Assembly (NCBI RefSeq): GCF_004122735.1
Contig: NZ_SDIF01000074.1
Location: forward strand, 1 to 32,238
DNA: 32,238 nt
From: Streptomyces sioyaensis
Lineage (GTDB): Bacteria; Actinomycetota; Actinomycetes; Streptomycetales; Streptomycetaceae
Direction: 5' to 3'
The position numbers and the translations under genes were made by a program. Every line of letters begins with the position of its first letter. The stretch's first letter is position 1. Of this stretch, positions 31,289 to 32,238 are shown piece by piece. Below the pieces are notes generated by a model, which was given only the letters and a program-made list of their open reading frames with translations, was not told the DNA's origin and did no database searches.

Positions 31289-31307
31289 GTCCGCGATGGT
31301 AGCCGCC

Positions 31308-31967
31308 TCAGATGCCGGACCCGGTGCGCCGCAGAACGTGCAGCGAACCGTGGGACGACACCTCGGTGAACGCACCGGACTCAAGCGCCCTGCGGTAGAT
31401 GCGGTACGGGGCCTGGCCGCCGTCCGCCGGGTCCGCGAACACATCGTGGATCACCAGCAGTCCGCCGGGTGCGAGATGCGGCGCCCAGCCCTCGTAGTCG
31501 GCGCCGGCGTGCTCGTCGGTGTGCCCGCCGTCGATGAAGACCAGGCCGACCGGGGCCTGCCAGACGGCCGCGACCTGCGGCGACCGGCCCACCAGGGCGA
31601 TCACCTGGTCCTCCAGGCCCGCGGCGTGCAGGGTGCGGCGGAAGGTGGGCAGGGTGTCCATCCGGCCGACCTCCGGGTCGACGACACTCGGATCGTGGTA
31701 CTCCCAGCCGGGCTGCTGCTCCTCGCTGCCCCGGTGGTGGTCCACGGTGACGGCCATCACCCCGCCCGTGCGCGCGGCGTCCGCGAGCAGGATCGTGGAC
31801 CGGCCGCAGTACGTGCCGACCTCCACCAGCGGCAGCCCGAGCGTCGCCGCCTCGGCCGCCGCCGCGTACAGGGCGAGGCCCTCGTCCACGGGCATGAAGC
31901 CCTTCGCCGCCTCGAACGCGGCGAGTATCTCCGGCTGCGGAGCGGTCGGAGCCGTGGGAGCGGGCAT
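31308..31967 (-). CDS. Class I SAM-dependent methyltransferase (Methyltransf_24 type)
   Basis: A 219-residue protein. Motif I is LVEVGTYCGRSTILLADAA, the acidic loop is AVTVDHHRGSEEQ, and GLVFIDGGHTDEHAGADYEGWAP followed by LAPGGLLVIHDVF is typical of the group that includes cephalosporin hydroxylase-like and macrocin O-methyltransferase-like proteins. The substrate is unknown. AGGAGGA lies about six bases before the ATG at 31967, a strong site. Its stop is 19 bases before the amidase start on the same strand. Confidence 0.85.
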   Translation of the reverse strand: MPAPTAPTAPQPEILAAFEAAKGFMPVDEGLALYAAAAEAATLGLPLVEVGTYCGRSTILLADAARTGGVMAVTVDHHRGSEEQQPGWEYHDPSVVDPEVGRMDTLPTFRRTLHAAGLEDQVIALVGRSPQVAAVWQAPVGLVFIDGGHTDEHAGADYEGWAPHLAPGGLLVIHDVFADPADGGQAPYRIYRRALESGAFTEVSSHGSLHVLRRTGSGI

Positions 31968-32143
31968 GGGCTTCCTCCTGAGGGTGCGGTCAGGGGCTCA
32001 TCGTGCCGTACGGGGTGGGGCGGGCGGTGTGCGGGTGGGTGCTGTGCGGGGGCCCGGGCCGGACATTCGGATATCGGCACGGGGCTCGGAATTCCTGACC
32101 CCGGGGACCCGCGTTTGTATCGCCCTCAGGCGTGTATCGCTCT

Positions 32144-32185
32144 CCCGATCCCCGATCCCCGATCCCCGATGCCCGATCCCCGATG
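32144..32185. repeat. Six copies of a 7-bp tandem repeat
   Basis: CCCGATC occurs as six back-to-back heptamers (32144-32185), with copies 4 and 6 ending in G. It lies about 175 bases upstream of the methyltransferase start. The rest of 31968-32238 shows no gene; paired GCGATACA elements sit on the minus strand near 32117-32140. Confidence 0.85.
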
Positions 32186-32238
32186 CCCAAAGCGGCAAAT
32201 TCGCATGCGGGGGAGTAGAGGGGGAGAGGCGCCGGGGC

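Noticed and set aside
1..32238. tRNA, rRNA, CRISPR array or insertion sequence
   Set aside because: No cloverleaf-like segments, regularly spaced repeats, transposase motifs or terminal inverted repeats were noticed on either strand.

Overview
High-GC actinobacterial DNA, almost certainly Streptomyces or a close relative. The signs are strong G/C third-position bias, frequent GTG starts, stop/start overlaps of the ATGA and GTGA type, DUF6230/DUF6114 proteins, mycothiol-type and F420-type enzymes, and an SCO2322-like gene. I see no rRNA, tRNA, CRISPR array, transposase or integrase. All family assignments were made by reading motifs and by memory of homologues; no search was run.

Layout. 1-1100: 3' end of a cytochrome c oxidase subunit I gene, then a small membrane-anchored protein with an 18-bp tandem repeat. 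1209-3196 (minus): a secreted protein, then a translationally coupled DUF6230/DUF6114 pair. 3638-6288: divergent cyp125 (steroid C26/C27 P450) and fadA5 (steroid 3-ketoacyl-CoA thiolase), with a KstR-like palindrome between them. 6334-12053 (minus): a five-gene, fully overlapping ECF transporter operon (secreted alpha/alpha-toroid protein, SCO2322-like protein, T, fused A-A, S) behind a cobalamin riboswitch at 12228-12352; this reads as a B12 uptake system. 12521-15474: a metallo-beta-lactamase hydrolase divergent from an aldehyde dehydrogenase plus 3Fe-4S ferredoxin, with a second KstR-like box. 15561-19259: a complete P450/reductase/ferredoxin electron chain divergent from a TetR gene that looks leaderless. 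19844-21442: a metallo-beta-lactamase/Rieske fusion. 21512-25868: a KstR homologue divergent from a glycosyltransferase, methyltransferase and prenyltransferase-like trio, with a third KstR-like box. 25935-27565: a mycothiol-type DinB enzyme, a decayed copy of the trio's 3' end, and a lower-GC secreted protein. 27652-31967 (minus): an Rv3520c-like F420 oxidoreductase, two tiny zinc-ribbon proteins, a DUF5336-like membrane protein, an Rv3717-like amidase and a methyltransferase.

Main idea. The window holds a KstR-type repressor, three sites fitting or nearly fitting the mycobacterial KstR pattern TnnAACnnGTTnnA, and several homologues of mycobacterial cholesterol-regulon genes (cyp125, fadA5, Rv0223c-like ALDH, Rv3520c-like oxidoreductase). 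The ring-degradation genes are absent. This suggests a compact steroid or isoprenoid side-chain regulon that also controls a glycosyltransferase/methyltransferase/terpene-cyclase-like trio of unknown product. The regulon is inference from sequence motifs.
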